The notes under the pieces are model-generated. The model was not told the DNA's origin, ran no database searches, and was given only the letters and a program-made list of their open reading frames with translations. From positions 3,621,722-3,685,721 of the forward strand of contig JARFJB010000821.1 in NCBI GenBank assembly GCA_036346205.1: a stretch of 64,000 nt of DNA, given 5' to 3'. Shown piece after piece: positions 1 to 8,929 of the stretch (the first letter of the stretch is position 1; the number at the start of each line of letters is the position of its first letter). The position numbers and the translations under genes were made by a program. This stretch comes from Vesta saturnalis (taxonomy: Eukaryota > Arthropoda > Insecta > Coleoptera > Lampyridae).

Positions 1-2566
1 CATAATAAAAATGTTTTCCCATTGGTGTCAGATTGACAGGTGAGATGACAATGGTAAGCCGGTGCAGTAGTATTATTTGGAGCCCCGCGCTTAGTTGAGG
101 TTTATACGTTTAGTATTGTATTGTCAATCTATAACCAATTTATTTTCAAACTGGCTCTCTATGTATCCCAGGCGCTGATTTTACCTACTGATTCTACTAA
201 TATGTGTAAATAAAAACTGAAATTATGGTTATTTTTATATAGTGAACATGTGAAACTACGGATACAGGTATAAAGTCTGGTGTGCAAAGTTTAATAAACA
301 GGAAATTATATGAGCTGATTACAATATTTCAGATTTTTTGTTTATTATTGGCGAACGGAATAGAAATTAAATTCCGGATGTTTTGATGAGTGGAACATGA
401 TACTACCTAATGGTGATTAATTATACTGCAATGTACCCAGGCCAGTCTAGTGACTGCACTACTCGAATGCAAGAACAAAGTTAATGCGCGAACCAATTTA
501 TGCCAAATAATCGTCATGAAAAGCAGGTAGGACCACTTAAGTTGTGTAAAATGGTTGTTACGGGATATATGTGTTGGGGGTATCTAAGGGAGGATAAAAT
601 AAAGGTAACACAATAAACCACAGTATATAAATTTATAAGCATGTGCAGTGTAGTTCTGCTATCTTTATTGTGGATTGAGGAGAGAAGTACAAAAAATATA
701 AAAATTATGAAAATAGAGGGGTATTTTCACATTGGATAATTTTTATATTTACACTTTTTATTTTATTGTTTCGTCTTCATTGTTCATCCGCACTACCACT
801 ATCACTGTTCGTCAAACTTGGATTTTAATCATCATACTCTATTGGCTCTTACTCATTCTAACACACTGTTTTCATAATTACCGCCCATTTTTAATATTTT
901 CTTACAGTAACCAACAAACACTTTCACAAAATTCACTCAAAAAAACAAAAAAATTTGCAACGAGTTTGACACCTTGCGTACGTCGACGAATGCGGAATAA
1001 TTATCCACCAACAAATCGTGTAGGGACCGACAAACTGAAGAATAAACTTGTCTAAAAGTTACGTATGTTGAAACTTGGCTTATGGGTTTCATGGCCTGTA
1101 TTGGTCTTAACGTATATTGAGGCTCTGAGACCCAAAAGTAGGGTATTTTCAAAGTCATTTTTCTCTCAATTAATTAGGCAATATAGAATATAATTGTGTT
1201 ACAAACAATAATATGCAATATTATGAGTTTGAGCCTGATGAAACAAAATTTTCTATGTATGGTGGGCAGTCAACATGTTCATAGTTCCTAACGAAGGACT
1301 ACTTGTACATTTTGTTCCGAAATCCACTATTAATTATTTTATAGGCATAAATAACATGCTGGTTTTTTACTTTTTAAGTAAAAGAAAGGCGAAATGAAGA
1401 GGAAAATAATACTCGCAATGCAGATAATACAGCGATTACAAGTATGAAATTTAATAAAAATCTTATAATAATGATAATAATATTCTAGAGACATACAAAG
1501 ACGAATAGGAACAAAATTACTGGTGAGAAGGAAATTGCCTCAACATCTTCAGCCAACAACGCTTCAGTAGAAAATTTAGTAGCCCCGTCAAATGAGCTTT
1601 TAGATCGGAAAAAATACTAGATACGCTGTAACTTCGTGGAGAGGTGGTGTTTGGGGTAGTAATTACCCAAAAACGTCCACCCCCCGTATCAGTGTTAGCG
1701 AAAAGTGGCGGGGGGGGGGGGCAAAAAGGGCCCCAAAAAATGTTTTTTTTTGCAATTAACTCAAAAACTATCACATTTAGAGGAAAAATTCAAGAGGTAA
1801 AATTTTAGAGAATCAAATTTCGCACAAAAAATGTCCTTACAAAATTTGTTTACGACCAGCGGCCGTATTTTGTCTGCGCGATCAATATTTTTAATTTATT
1901 TATTATCGTTCGCCGAGTATGCTTTTTTCATGGAAAAATCGGCAATGGATAAAAAAAACTAGAGGTTTTACGCCAATATTACATCTTAGAAAAGTGAAAG
2001 AAAATTAAATTTCGAAACTATTGATGTATTTACAAACTCATTTTGGAAATATGCATAATGCCAAGAAACATGAAAATTTGTCATTCTTCTGTGCATTTTG
2101 TCAAAAAAAGGCACTTGATTAGCTGGAGCCCAAAACTTCACTCTATATTTTTTAAAGAGAATTAAATAAGCTTTAAATTGCATTTATATTCTCTGTGCAA
2201 TCATTTATTTTCGAGATATGTCATTGAAAATTTTTGTAAAAATACAATTTCATACAAAATAAATAATTTTGAAAAAATTCATGCGTAAAATTTTTTAAAA
2301 TTCGATTTCACCTATTTTCAACAGTTTACATGTTGGTGAATGTAATGTAGGTTGATCAAAAGTGTTGATTTCTTAAAAAAAAGCTGTCGAAATGTGATTT
2401 TTAAAGAAATTTTAGAAAAGTGACGTTTTTACTTCTTTTTTTGCATATATCTTCTTTATTATTGAATAAAGCTGATAAAATTTACTACAACATTGATATG
2501 TCGATGTTCGATTTATAAATAAGTCGTTAAACGATATTGACAATTGAAAACGCTCGCGATTTTCAA
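1..2566. other. AT-rich non-coding stretch, nothing recognised
   Basis: No reading frame here resembles a known protein. The open frames are short, low in complexity and lack domain motifs. A G-run near 1707-1720 and several A/T runs are the only local peculiarities. It may be intronic or intergenic DNA upstream of the epsin exons, or old unrecognised transposon. Confidence 0.5.
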
Positions 2567-2693
2567 TTTATAGCGAAGTAAAATTTTTGAGTATTTTAAA
2601 AATATCGTAGGACGAATAGTACAAGTGAAAGTACCCCCGGCGTCGGGCGACGTAGGGCGTGCAGGTGGCCTGCTCGCAGTAACGGCAGTATCA
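2567..2693. repeat. Direct repeat flanking a Jockey-like insert, copy 1
   Basis: This 127-bp segment recurs, diverged by about 15% by eye, immediately on the other side of the retroelement at 3916-4034. Both copies begin TTTATAGCGAAGTAAA and end GGCAGTATCA. The retroelement's T-run (poly-A on its own strand) starts directly after this copy. That is the arrangement expected of a very long target-site duplication, though insertion between tandem repeat units is also possible. Confidence 0.7.
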
Positions 2694-3915
2694 TTTTTTT
2701 TGTTAGTATGCTCATGCTTATAGTTAGTATTTATTTATTTATAGCTTATATATCTTGTTCGTGGACTGTTCAGGAGTTCTTCTCTTCAGCCCTGGTCATT
2801 CCATGTTTGTTGGTGTTGCGATGTTTTGTTGTTATTGTATAGTTTACAATCATGAGATGTGCTTATTTTTAGTGTAAAAAAAAAGGAAAAAGGTTTATTT
2901 ATTTAATATTTAATAGTGCGTTAATTGGCTTAAATGTGTGTATTGTTAAGATTCGTCGTCCGGTTTCTTGCTGGGTCGTCATCGAATAGACGGGGGGATG
3001 CGGAGGGCATATGGGATGTTGTCCAGGGAATCTTCTATATCCTCGGGGAGGTCGTCGATGAGTTGTGTAAGGATTGCGGGGGGATGTTTGAATTTTAATT
3101 TAGGTTTTCTTCGTGGGAATTGGGGAAAACGGTAGTTGTAGGGTGTGGTAAGAATCTCTTTGGTAGGGTTAGTGTCGCCGAAGATTCTTTTATGTGCAAA
3201 GTTTTTCTGTAGTGTTTGGATTCTGTGTGTGATGGTTGGTATGTTTGCGTGTTGTGTTGTGAGGTCGCTAGGTTACCTGAGAGGTAACCTGTGTATGTGT
3301 CTGAGGATTCGGCGTTCACAGGAGGCGATAGAGGAAAGGTGATTGGGGTTTATATTGGTGTATATTGGTTATCGGAAATCCATAACAGGGCGGATGTATG
3401 TTTTATAAGTGTGTAGCAGTGTTTTGGGGTGGCAACCTCTGATTCTACCCCGGAGGGCGCCCAGTAGGTTTTTTTAACATCGGGGAACCAATTGAGGGTT
3501 CTAGTAAGAGGATTCCTAGGTAGGTGATTTCATCTTGGAGTGGGAGTCTTTATTGATTTAGGGCGAGGGAAACATTTCTGGATAGCTTTGAGAACTTATC
3601 CTCAGTGTAATTAGGATGGCGGAAGAGGATAGTTTGGGTTATGTTGGGATTGACGGAGACTCTCCACTGGTTAGCCCAGTTGGAGAAGTTCCGCAGGGTT
3701 TTCGATATGAGGCGGGAGCCGTTTCGCTGTTTCGATTAACCGCCCAGAAGGCGGTGTCATCCGCAAACTGCGCAACGACTACTCCGAGCTGTATGACTTC
3801 GGGAATGTCGGATGCGAAGATAGTGTATAGGATCGGGGCTAAGGCAGTGCCTTGCGGTACGCCTGCTGTAGATTGAAAAGGACCGGAGAAGGTTTTCCCT
3901 ACTTTGACTCGAACG
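2694..3915 (-). mobile_element. 5'-truncated Jockey-like non-LTR retrotransposon
   Basis: The element reads on the minus strand. Its 3' end is marked by T8 at 2694-2701, and it is cut off inside the reverse transcriptase at about 3915. The conceptual translation shows GVPQG followed by a FADD catalytic box, then the thumb and C-terminal region typical of Jockey-type elements. It is flanked by direct repeats of about 120 bp. It lies near the P-like element but is not nested in it. Confidence 0.75.
2990..3905 (-). pseudogene. Jockey-like reverse transcriptase fragment
   Basis: Reading the minus strand from 3870, the frame gives an AGVPQGTALAPILY stretch (RT motif B) and then QFADDTAFWA (catalytic FADD box). 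After several frameshifts and stops it gives a C-terminal region with TYKTYIRPVMDF and CERRILRH. The fragment would have copied element RNA by target-primed reverse transcription. The endonuclease and the N-terminal RT motifs are missing, and the multiple stops show it is dead. A Jockey or R1-group placement is from motif feel only. Confidence 0.7.
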
Positions 3916-4034
3916 TTTATAGCGAAGTAAATGTTTGAGTAGTTTAAAAGCTAAAAATATCGTAAGACGAATAGTACAAGTGAAAGTAACCCCAGCGTCG
4001 AGCAGGTGGCCTGCTCGCAGTAACGGCAGTATCA
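3916..4034. repeat. Direct repeat flanking a Jockey-like insert, copy 2
   Basis: This is the partner of 2567-2693. It lacks a block of about 14 bp near the end of copy 1 (GGCGACGTAGGGCG region) and carries a few extra bases in the middle, so the two copies have diverged for some time. Confidence 0.7.
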
Positions 4035-4339
4035 CAAACTACCCACCTTTGACACGCACAACGTCCGTGTGGGGCAAACACCAAACACGCTCTCTGGTGG
4101 TTGGACGTAAAATAACCCGTGAACAATTTGAAATGTTAGTTTTGTATTTGCTCTTTAAAGTTTGATAAACGTTAAAAACAATTTTTAAAATACAAATATT
4201 GTAAATAAATGAGAAAGTAGCAATAAAATTATCTCAAAACTATTATTTTACGGATATTTATTTAAATACAAATTACAATTTTAACAATAAATAGATAACT
4301 ATACATACATTACAACTATCCTTAGTTATTTATAACATT

Positions 4340-4690
4340 TTTTGGCCGAGCTCTAATCTTTTTTTTCTTTTAAGGAACATTATTACTGCTTTTTGTTTAA
4401 CAATATTTGCAGTTACTACAGTTATACTATCTCTACCAGTCACCATTCTGTTAATAGACTTACACCAATTGTATGGTTCTGATCGTTAGTAATAATATTT
4501 TCCTTTGTATAATTAAAGTATGAATATCACAAGTAATTAAAGAAAAATCTATTTTCTAACAAATGTCATCTTTCGTTTCTTTTAAGAAATTTGTATAGAA
4601 ATTAATCTAAAATTATCACTAGGGTAACATAGTCTATATTTGTATTTAATATTGGTTTCCCTTTCGTTTATTAAAAGGTTTGAATTTGCT
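4340..4690 (-). pseudogene. C-terminal tail of the P-like transposase
   Basis: Removing the retroelement at 4695-6073 joins the frame that reads KCHSCENKLFGTSEANS on one side to a continuing open frame (INERETNIKYKYRLCYPSDN) on the other. A further minus-strand block ends KKRLELGQKML before a stop near 4340. The CxxC pair resembles the zinc-binding tail of THAP9-type proteins. Continuity across the insertion is good evidence that the retroelement landed in coding sequence. Confidence 0.55.
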
Positions 4691-4694
4691 TCCG
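4682..4694. repeat. 13-bp target-site duplication, left
   Basis: GAATTTGCTTCCG here is repeated exactly at 6074-6086, bracketing the non-LTR element. Confidence 0.85.
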
Positions 4695-4749
4695 TCTTCG
4701 TGTTCTGCTCCTGCTTCAGTTCGAGTTACCAGGAGCAGAACACGAAGAC
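4694..4749. repeat. Perfect 20-bp inverted repeat (hairpin) at the retroelement 5' end
   Basis: Arms 4694-4713 and 4730-4749 are exact reverse complements around a 16-base loop. The left arm begins at the last base of the target duplication, so the hairpin is the first thing in the inserted element. It could be a 5'-UTR RNA structure or a snap-back made during second-strand synthesis. Confidence 0.85.
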
Positions 4750-4857
4750 TTGAAAATGGTAGATGAGATTATGCCGAAACGTCGTCATTTCAACATCGGT
4801 TCTTTTAAGAACCATGGAGGAGAATCTACTCGAGACCAAGCCCGGAAGAACATCAAC

Positions 4858-4922
<65 letters not shown>

Positions 4923-6045
4923 TATAGCAATAGAAGAAGATAAAGAGCTATACCTCATTTTCATCGATCTGAAAGCAGCGTTTAATACAGTACACAGACA
5001 AGCAATATGGAATGGCCTGAAAGAACTAGAAACGCCGAAACAACTGATCCAAATAGTAAAAAGCATATTCCAAACAACAAGAGGGATAGTACAAATTGCA
5101 GGACAACGGTCGGAAGAATTTATGATGAGAAAACGAATAAAACAAGGAGACAGTCTAAGCCCACTTCTATTCGTGATAATAATGAACAGAATCGTAAAAC
5201 AAACCAAGAAAAAAGAAGACCTAAAAACAATAGTAGTATATAACACACTAGAACCCATAACATTAAACAGTTTACTATATGCAGACGGTGCGGAATCACG
5301 AAAGAAAATGCAGAATCTATTAAATATCTGGGTAAAAGAAATAGAAGAAATGAAAGTGGAAGTAAACAACAATAAAACAAAATTGATGATAATAAACGAA
5401 AAACGAGAATATAAACAAAGAAATAAAAGCCAAAACACAATTTCAGAAAAAGCAACAACATTCAACCATCTAGGCACAATACTAACAAACGACGGCACAA
5501 TAGATCCAGAAATAACAAATCCATCTAATAAATCAACAAAGTTATATTACGCACTCAACCATGTATTAGGACACAAAGAAATAGACACAGAAACGAAAAA
5601 GAAAATATATAATACAATAACACGCCCAACACTTACATATGCAGCTGAAAATTGGACATGGCTGAAAAAACACGAAAGTAAGATGAACGCGATGGAAATG
5701 AAACACATCAGAAAAATAGCAGGGAAAACAAAATGGGATCAAGCAAGAAACGAAACGTTAAGGAAAGAAATAGAACAAATACCAATATTAGAAAGAATCA
5801 AAGAAAAACAGCTGTTATGGTACGGACATATCATAAGAATGAATAACGACCGATTGACGAAAAGGATAATCGAAGGAGGGAAACCAAGAAATAGGAAGAG
5901 AGGAAGACAATGGATGGACCAGATAGAAGAGCATGGAAAAAATAAAGGGAAAACAAAGGAAGAGATGAAAATGCTGGCAAAGGATAGGAAGGCATGGAAG
6001 AAATGGATTAAAGAGGAGGACCGTGACTCACAATCCGATGTCTGA
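4750..6045 (+). pseudogene. Reverse transcriptase of the 4.7-kb retroelement
   Basis: One uninterrupted 431-codon frame. After a short leader and a TA-encoded tyrosine-isoleucine run (about residues 38-57), it shows FIDLKAAFNTVHR (RT motif A), QGDSLSPLLF (motif B) and LLYADG (motif C). The C-terminal region has TYAAENWTW and LLWYGHIIRM, typical of APE-endonuclease/RT elements annotated as craniofacial development protein 2-like in insects. Motif C normally reads YADD. The second aspartate is glycine here, so the enzyme should be inactive despite the open frame. Codons are A-rich, as in the sister elements at 18.6 and 38.0 kb. Confidence 0.8.
4861..4921. repeat. (TA)n microsatellite
   Basis: About 60 bp of pure alternating AT inside the retroelement. 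It keeps the frame open and encodes alternating Tyr-Ile. Confidence 0.98.
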
Positions 6046-6073
6046 AAGGGCATGAAGGAAATGAGAAGAAAAA

Positions 6074-6086
6074 GAATTTGCTTCCG
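6074..6086. repeat. 13-bp target-site duplication, right
   Basis: Exact copy of GAATTTGCTTCCG from 4682-4694, placed just after the A-rich 3' end of the retroelement. Confidence 0.85.
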
Positions 6087-6121
6087 ACGTTCCAAATAGT
6101 TTATTTTCGCAGCTATGGCAC

Positions 6122-6826
6122 TTAAATTTTCTTAATTCTTTTTAAAATGAAACCTGCGACGTAATTGCTACTCATATCACTTAAATCTAGTCGTAATAAT
6201 TTCTCACTTAATTGAGTTTTATGTGGTAATTTTTGTATACTAACTTCTTTTCTACTAATAGCTGAACAGGTAAACTGATCATTTGACTGCATTTCTGAAT
6301 TTGCAGTCATCAAATTTTTTATATTGTCAAGCATAAAAGTGCAACTGTCATCTTCACAATTATATATGTTATGATTTTTTATGTTTTAAAAATTGATGTA
6401 AAATTTTTGCAGTAGGGTTTGTATGTTGTACTCCATGACTACGCACTCTGCCAAATAAATTCTCCAGGGGATCTTGGTTCAAATTTTTTCCTAATAAATA
6501 TTGAAATCCTTCCTGCTTTACAACACTCCAAATGTTCATAAACTTTTTATTGTGAATATTCAGTTCTTTAAGCTAGGTGGCTTTGGATTGTCGTGGCTTT
6601 GGACTGTCCCTGGGTTTCACAACTGCGAATGCCATTGAAGATAGCATCGGAATTTGCTTCTTCTCTCCAAACTTTGAAGTGGTCAGTAGTGTCACTAATT
6701 CTACACCTCAATAGTTTTCCATTCTGTGCTTGTTTTGTGCTACCGTTTACTGAATCGGACAGCTTATCGAAAAAGAGCAGCAACTCGGACGTATACTCTG
6801 TACGGTCTCCCAGGGTTTTCAGATAA
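6122..6826 (-). pseudogene. THAP9/P-like transposase, catalytic and C-terminal part
   Basis: An apparent splice acceptor (TTTTTATTTTTAG) precedes the frame at 6826. The translation gives FFDKLSDSVNGS, then LRC and a W-rich stretch, then PPSLKN in a shifted frame where a tryptophan codon reads TGA. It resumes with GKNLNQDPLENLFGRVRSHG and ends SSNYVAGFILKRIKK. These blocks are characteristic of THAP9 and Drosophila P transposase. At least one frameshift, one nonsense codon and a small duplication (CCAAAGCCAC) show that it is dead. Confidence 0.75.
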
Positions 6827-6860
6827 TCTAAAAATAAAAATTATTCAAAATAAAAATAAA

Positions 6861-6874
6861 TACAAAGTAATATT
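6861..6874. repeat. 14-bp target-site duplication, left
   Basis: TACAAAGTAATATT here recurs exactly at 8475-8488, on the other side of the Penelope-like element. Confidence 0.8.
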
Positions 6875-6904
6875 AAAATGTAAACTTTCACCATTAACAC
6901 TCAT

Positions 6905-7054
6905 AATAAAATACTTCTCTTTTTTGGGATTTTTTAATGGTGTACTTTAAATTATACAATCTAATCGTTTCGATAACACAGTTATCTTCGTCAGTAGTAA
7001 TGTTTGTTAAAAATTGTTAAAGATGTAGTAAACAATTTTGTCAAATTTGAAAAA
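6905..7054. repeat. Penelope terminal repeat (pLTR-like), 3' copy
   Basis: About 150 bp whose reverse complement occurs at 8323-8478 with few differences. It runs in the same sense as the Penelope frame, on the minus strand. Confidence 0.85.
6967..6994 (-). ncRNA. Candidate hammerhead ribozyme core, sense copy
   Basis: On the minus strand this reads CTGACGA, then GATAAC-TGT-GTTATC (a perfect 6-bp stem II), then GAAAC. CUGANGA plus stem II plus GAAA is the hammerhead catalytic core, and Penelope-like terminal repeats are known to carry hammerheads. Stem III could only be two pairs (AC with GT at the following GTA), and stem I is not convincing by eye. It is therefore a candidate, possibly degenerate. 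Confidence 0.45.
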
Positions 7055-7582
7055 TTAAAACATACACATAAGCCTGCTATTAGTATAACAGTTTGGGAAA
7101 TATAAAGCCAACTATAAAATTTTTAGTAAAGAATAACTAGGTCATAAAATTAAATATTATTAAACTGCCTCAAAGATGACAAACCAGAACACTCTCTACG
7201 ACGAAAGCTAACAATGAAATTTGCCAGCCAAAAAACACATTTAACAAAATTTAATCGAGTTATGTTGTAAGTGTAAAGTTGTGAAAAACTTCAATTTTAA
7301 AATGATAGAAGCATTCACAAATCCAAACATTACATCAAATAAAATAACCCAGTTAAATCTAACAAAGAGATATCTTTATCAATAATTGGAAGTGTTATTA
7401 ACAATGAAAAGCACAATGCAGAACGTTCTTTGTAATTCTTAATTTTAATTTAATTTCAACTACTTATGTTAAATTATAGTGCTGTGGTAATTTAACATAT
7501 AATTGGTAAAGCATTTGCTTCAAGGTCTAGGAAAAACACAGCAAAAAACCTAGACATACCAAAAGTTGAAGACAAATTAAAA

Positions 7583-8338
7583 TCAAGGCGTATCATTATG
7601 CTCTTTTTTAATTATAAGATGCCAAAACCTATTTAAACGGAGATTTTCTTCTTGTCTATTAAAATTATTCGGGTGTTCATATATTTCAATAGCTTCACGT
7701 TGCAAACGAACATAATAATGGATTTGTCTTGACAATATTTCCATATTGTCAAATTGAATGTCATGATTTAGATTATTCAGGGCATGGTCAGCCACAGCAG
7801 ACCTCTCTGGTTGACCCAATCTACAAAATCTCATATGTTCTTTGCGTCTTGTATCAAAGCTACGTTTTGTGGTCCCGATGTATACTTTTCCACATGAACA
7901 AGATAACTTATACACTCCGGAAGATGATAAAGGATTTGACACATCTTTAGGTGATCTTAAATGTTCTTTAATTTTTCTTGTAGGTTTAAAAATAGTCCTA
8001 ATGCCATATTTGATTAGGATTTTTTCAATTCTATTTGTAACATTAGCTATAAAAGGAAGAAAAGCAGTACCAACATTAAGAACTGGTTTTTCTTTAAAGT
8101 TACGCCTAGAAGGTGTAATAACATTATTAATGTCTGTAAGTGAATATCCATTATCTTGTAAGGATTTTCTTAAATATTTATATTCATCATTCAAAAATTC
8201 AGGGTCACAAATTCGTTTTGCTCGATTTACTAAAGATTTAATTACACTAATTTTTTTGACGTGGATGGTGGTTGGATAATTTATGAAGGTATCTATCAGT
8301 GTGTGTCGGCTTTCTTTTTCTTTTTTCAAATTTGACAA
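7583..8338 (-). pseudogene. Penelope-like element C-terminal region with GIY-YIG endonuclease
   Basis: About 251 residues read on the minus strand. The N-terminal two-fifths is the connector that follows RT in Penelope elements (NVGTAFLPFIANVTNRIEK). The GIY-YIG domain follows from about residue 140: GVYKLSC, then a CxC pair, KVYIGTTKRS, then RRKEHM. A histidine-rich stretch (SAVADHALNNLNHDIQF) and EAIEIYEH contain the conserved H and E expected for this nuclease. It would nick target DNA. The frame opens inside the inverted repeat without an ATG and lacks RT motifs, so it is a truncated gene although the domain itself is unbroken. Confidence 0.85.
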
Positions 8339-8478
8339 AATTGTTTACTACATCTTTAACAATTTTTAACAAACATTACTACTGACGAAGATAACTGTAA
8401 GTGTTATCGAAACGTTTAGATTGTATAATTTAAAGTACACCATTAAAAAATACCAAAAAAGATAAGTATTTTATTACA
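8323..8478. repeat. Penelope terminal repeat (pLTR-like), inverted 5' copy
   Basis: Inverted partner of 6905-7054. It is antisense to the Penelope frame and overlaps the start of that frame. Confidence 0.85.
8382..8413 (+). ncRNA. Candidate hammerhead ribozyme core, inverted copy
   Basis: CTGACGA and GAAAC boxes again flank a GATAAC...GTTATC stem, here with a larger loop (TGTAAGT). Preservation of both boxes and of stem pairing in two copies with different loops is mild evidence for a functional RNA in the source element. Confidence 0.4.
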
Positions 8479-8488
8479 AAGTAATATT
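8475..8488. repeat. 14-bp target-site duplication, right
   Basis: Exact partner of 6861-6874. Confidence 0.8.
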
Positions 8489-8490
8489 GT

Positions 8491-8679
8491 TTATATAAGT
8501 GTGTGACAAACTTTTTTGGTGCCATAAATGTATTGAGGATCTAATCCAAGCAAATTTGGATTCCCAACAGCTTCAACCCATGGTTGAAACCTTCCTAAGT
8601 CTTTTTTTGTGTTTGGGAAACGATGTTGTGGTCGAGCATGGATTCTACAATCTTTAACACAACAATTTACTCCAACCAT
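8491..8679 (-). pseudogene. THAP-domain exon of a P/THAP9-like transposase
   Basis: The 62-residue minus-strand frame opens MVGVNCCVKDC, continues with HRFP and a W..AV motif, and reaches KVCH. This is the C2CH zinc-coordinating THAP DNA-binding fold. The expected CxxHF end is altered or split by an intron, since the frame stops soon after KVCH. In P-type transposases this domain binds element ends in the nucleus. Matching downstream blocks lie on the same strand beyond the Penelope insertion. A host THAP gene is less likely because of those decayed transposase blocks. Confidence 0.6.
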
Positions 8680-8929
8680 TATCTAATAGAGAAAAAAACT
8701 TATGCTTTGAATATTTTGCTTGCTAATGAAAATAATTGAATATTACCAACAGTAAATCTTGAAGAAACACTAACCACAAATTAAATTGTTTATCAAAAAG
8801 TCTTGCACACACTAAATACTAACACTAAAGACTAATAAGCACTAAACTACGGCTAAAAATCCAAAAACAAGAAGTCAACATTAAATGGGAAAATGCCAAA
8901 CACGTTTATCAAACATAACCAAAAACACG

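Larger units (their letters stand above)
4695..6073 (+). mobile_element. Non-LTR retrotransposon, internally deleted, with precise ends
   Basis: The element is defined by its 13-bp target duplication. It starts with a perfect hairpin, carries a (TA)n tract, an RT-bearing frame and an A/G-rich 3' end (GAGAAGAAAAA). Reverse transcriptase and the C-terminal region remain, but the endonuclease and RT N-terminus are missing. Because the 5' structure is retained, this looks like an internal deletion rather than simple 5' truncation. The target was the coding sequence of the P-like transposase on the opposite strand. Confidence 0.8.
6875..8474 (-). mobile_element. Penelope-like retroelement with inverted terminal segments
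   Basis: A minus-strand frame carries a GIY-YIG endonuclease, the hallmark of Penelope-like elements, flanked by inverted copies of about 150 bp (6905-7054 and 8323-8478). A 14-bp exact duplication brackets the whole. The reverse transcriptase core is largely missing, so this is a 5'-truncated copy to which an inverted copy of the terminal repeat is attached, an arrangement known for Penelope. It lies inside the P-like transposon, between its THAP exon and catalytic exon, probably in an intron. Confidence 0.85.
4160..8914 (-). mobile_element. P-element/THAP9-like DNA transposon remnant
   Basis: Minus-strand blocks of a THAP9/P-type transposase occur in the right order: THAP domain (8491-8679), insertion and catalytic region (6568-6826), LNQDPLENLFG block (6350-6560), YVAGF block (6122-6334), then a CxxC-containing tail at 6122-6074 and 4690-4340. 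Two retroelements are nested inside. The ends are uncertain. A 13-bp inverted match, GTTTGATAAACGT, at 4160-4172 and 8902-8914 may be the terminal repeats, but no 8-bp target duplication was confirmed. Confidence 0.65.

Noticed and set aside
732..1158. Overlapping open frames of 107 and 73 codons on opposite strands
   Set aside because: Low-complexity, no motifs, consistent with chance in AT-rich DNA.
8491..8679. THAP domain as a host transcription factor gene
   Set aside because: Decayed THAP9/P-type transposase blocks follow in order on the same strand, so a transposon origin is simpler.
4160..8914. 13-bp inverted match GTTTGATAAACGT as definite ends of the P-like element
   Set aside because: Too short to be decisive in AT-rich DNA, and no 8-bp duplication was confirmed; kept only as provisional borders.
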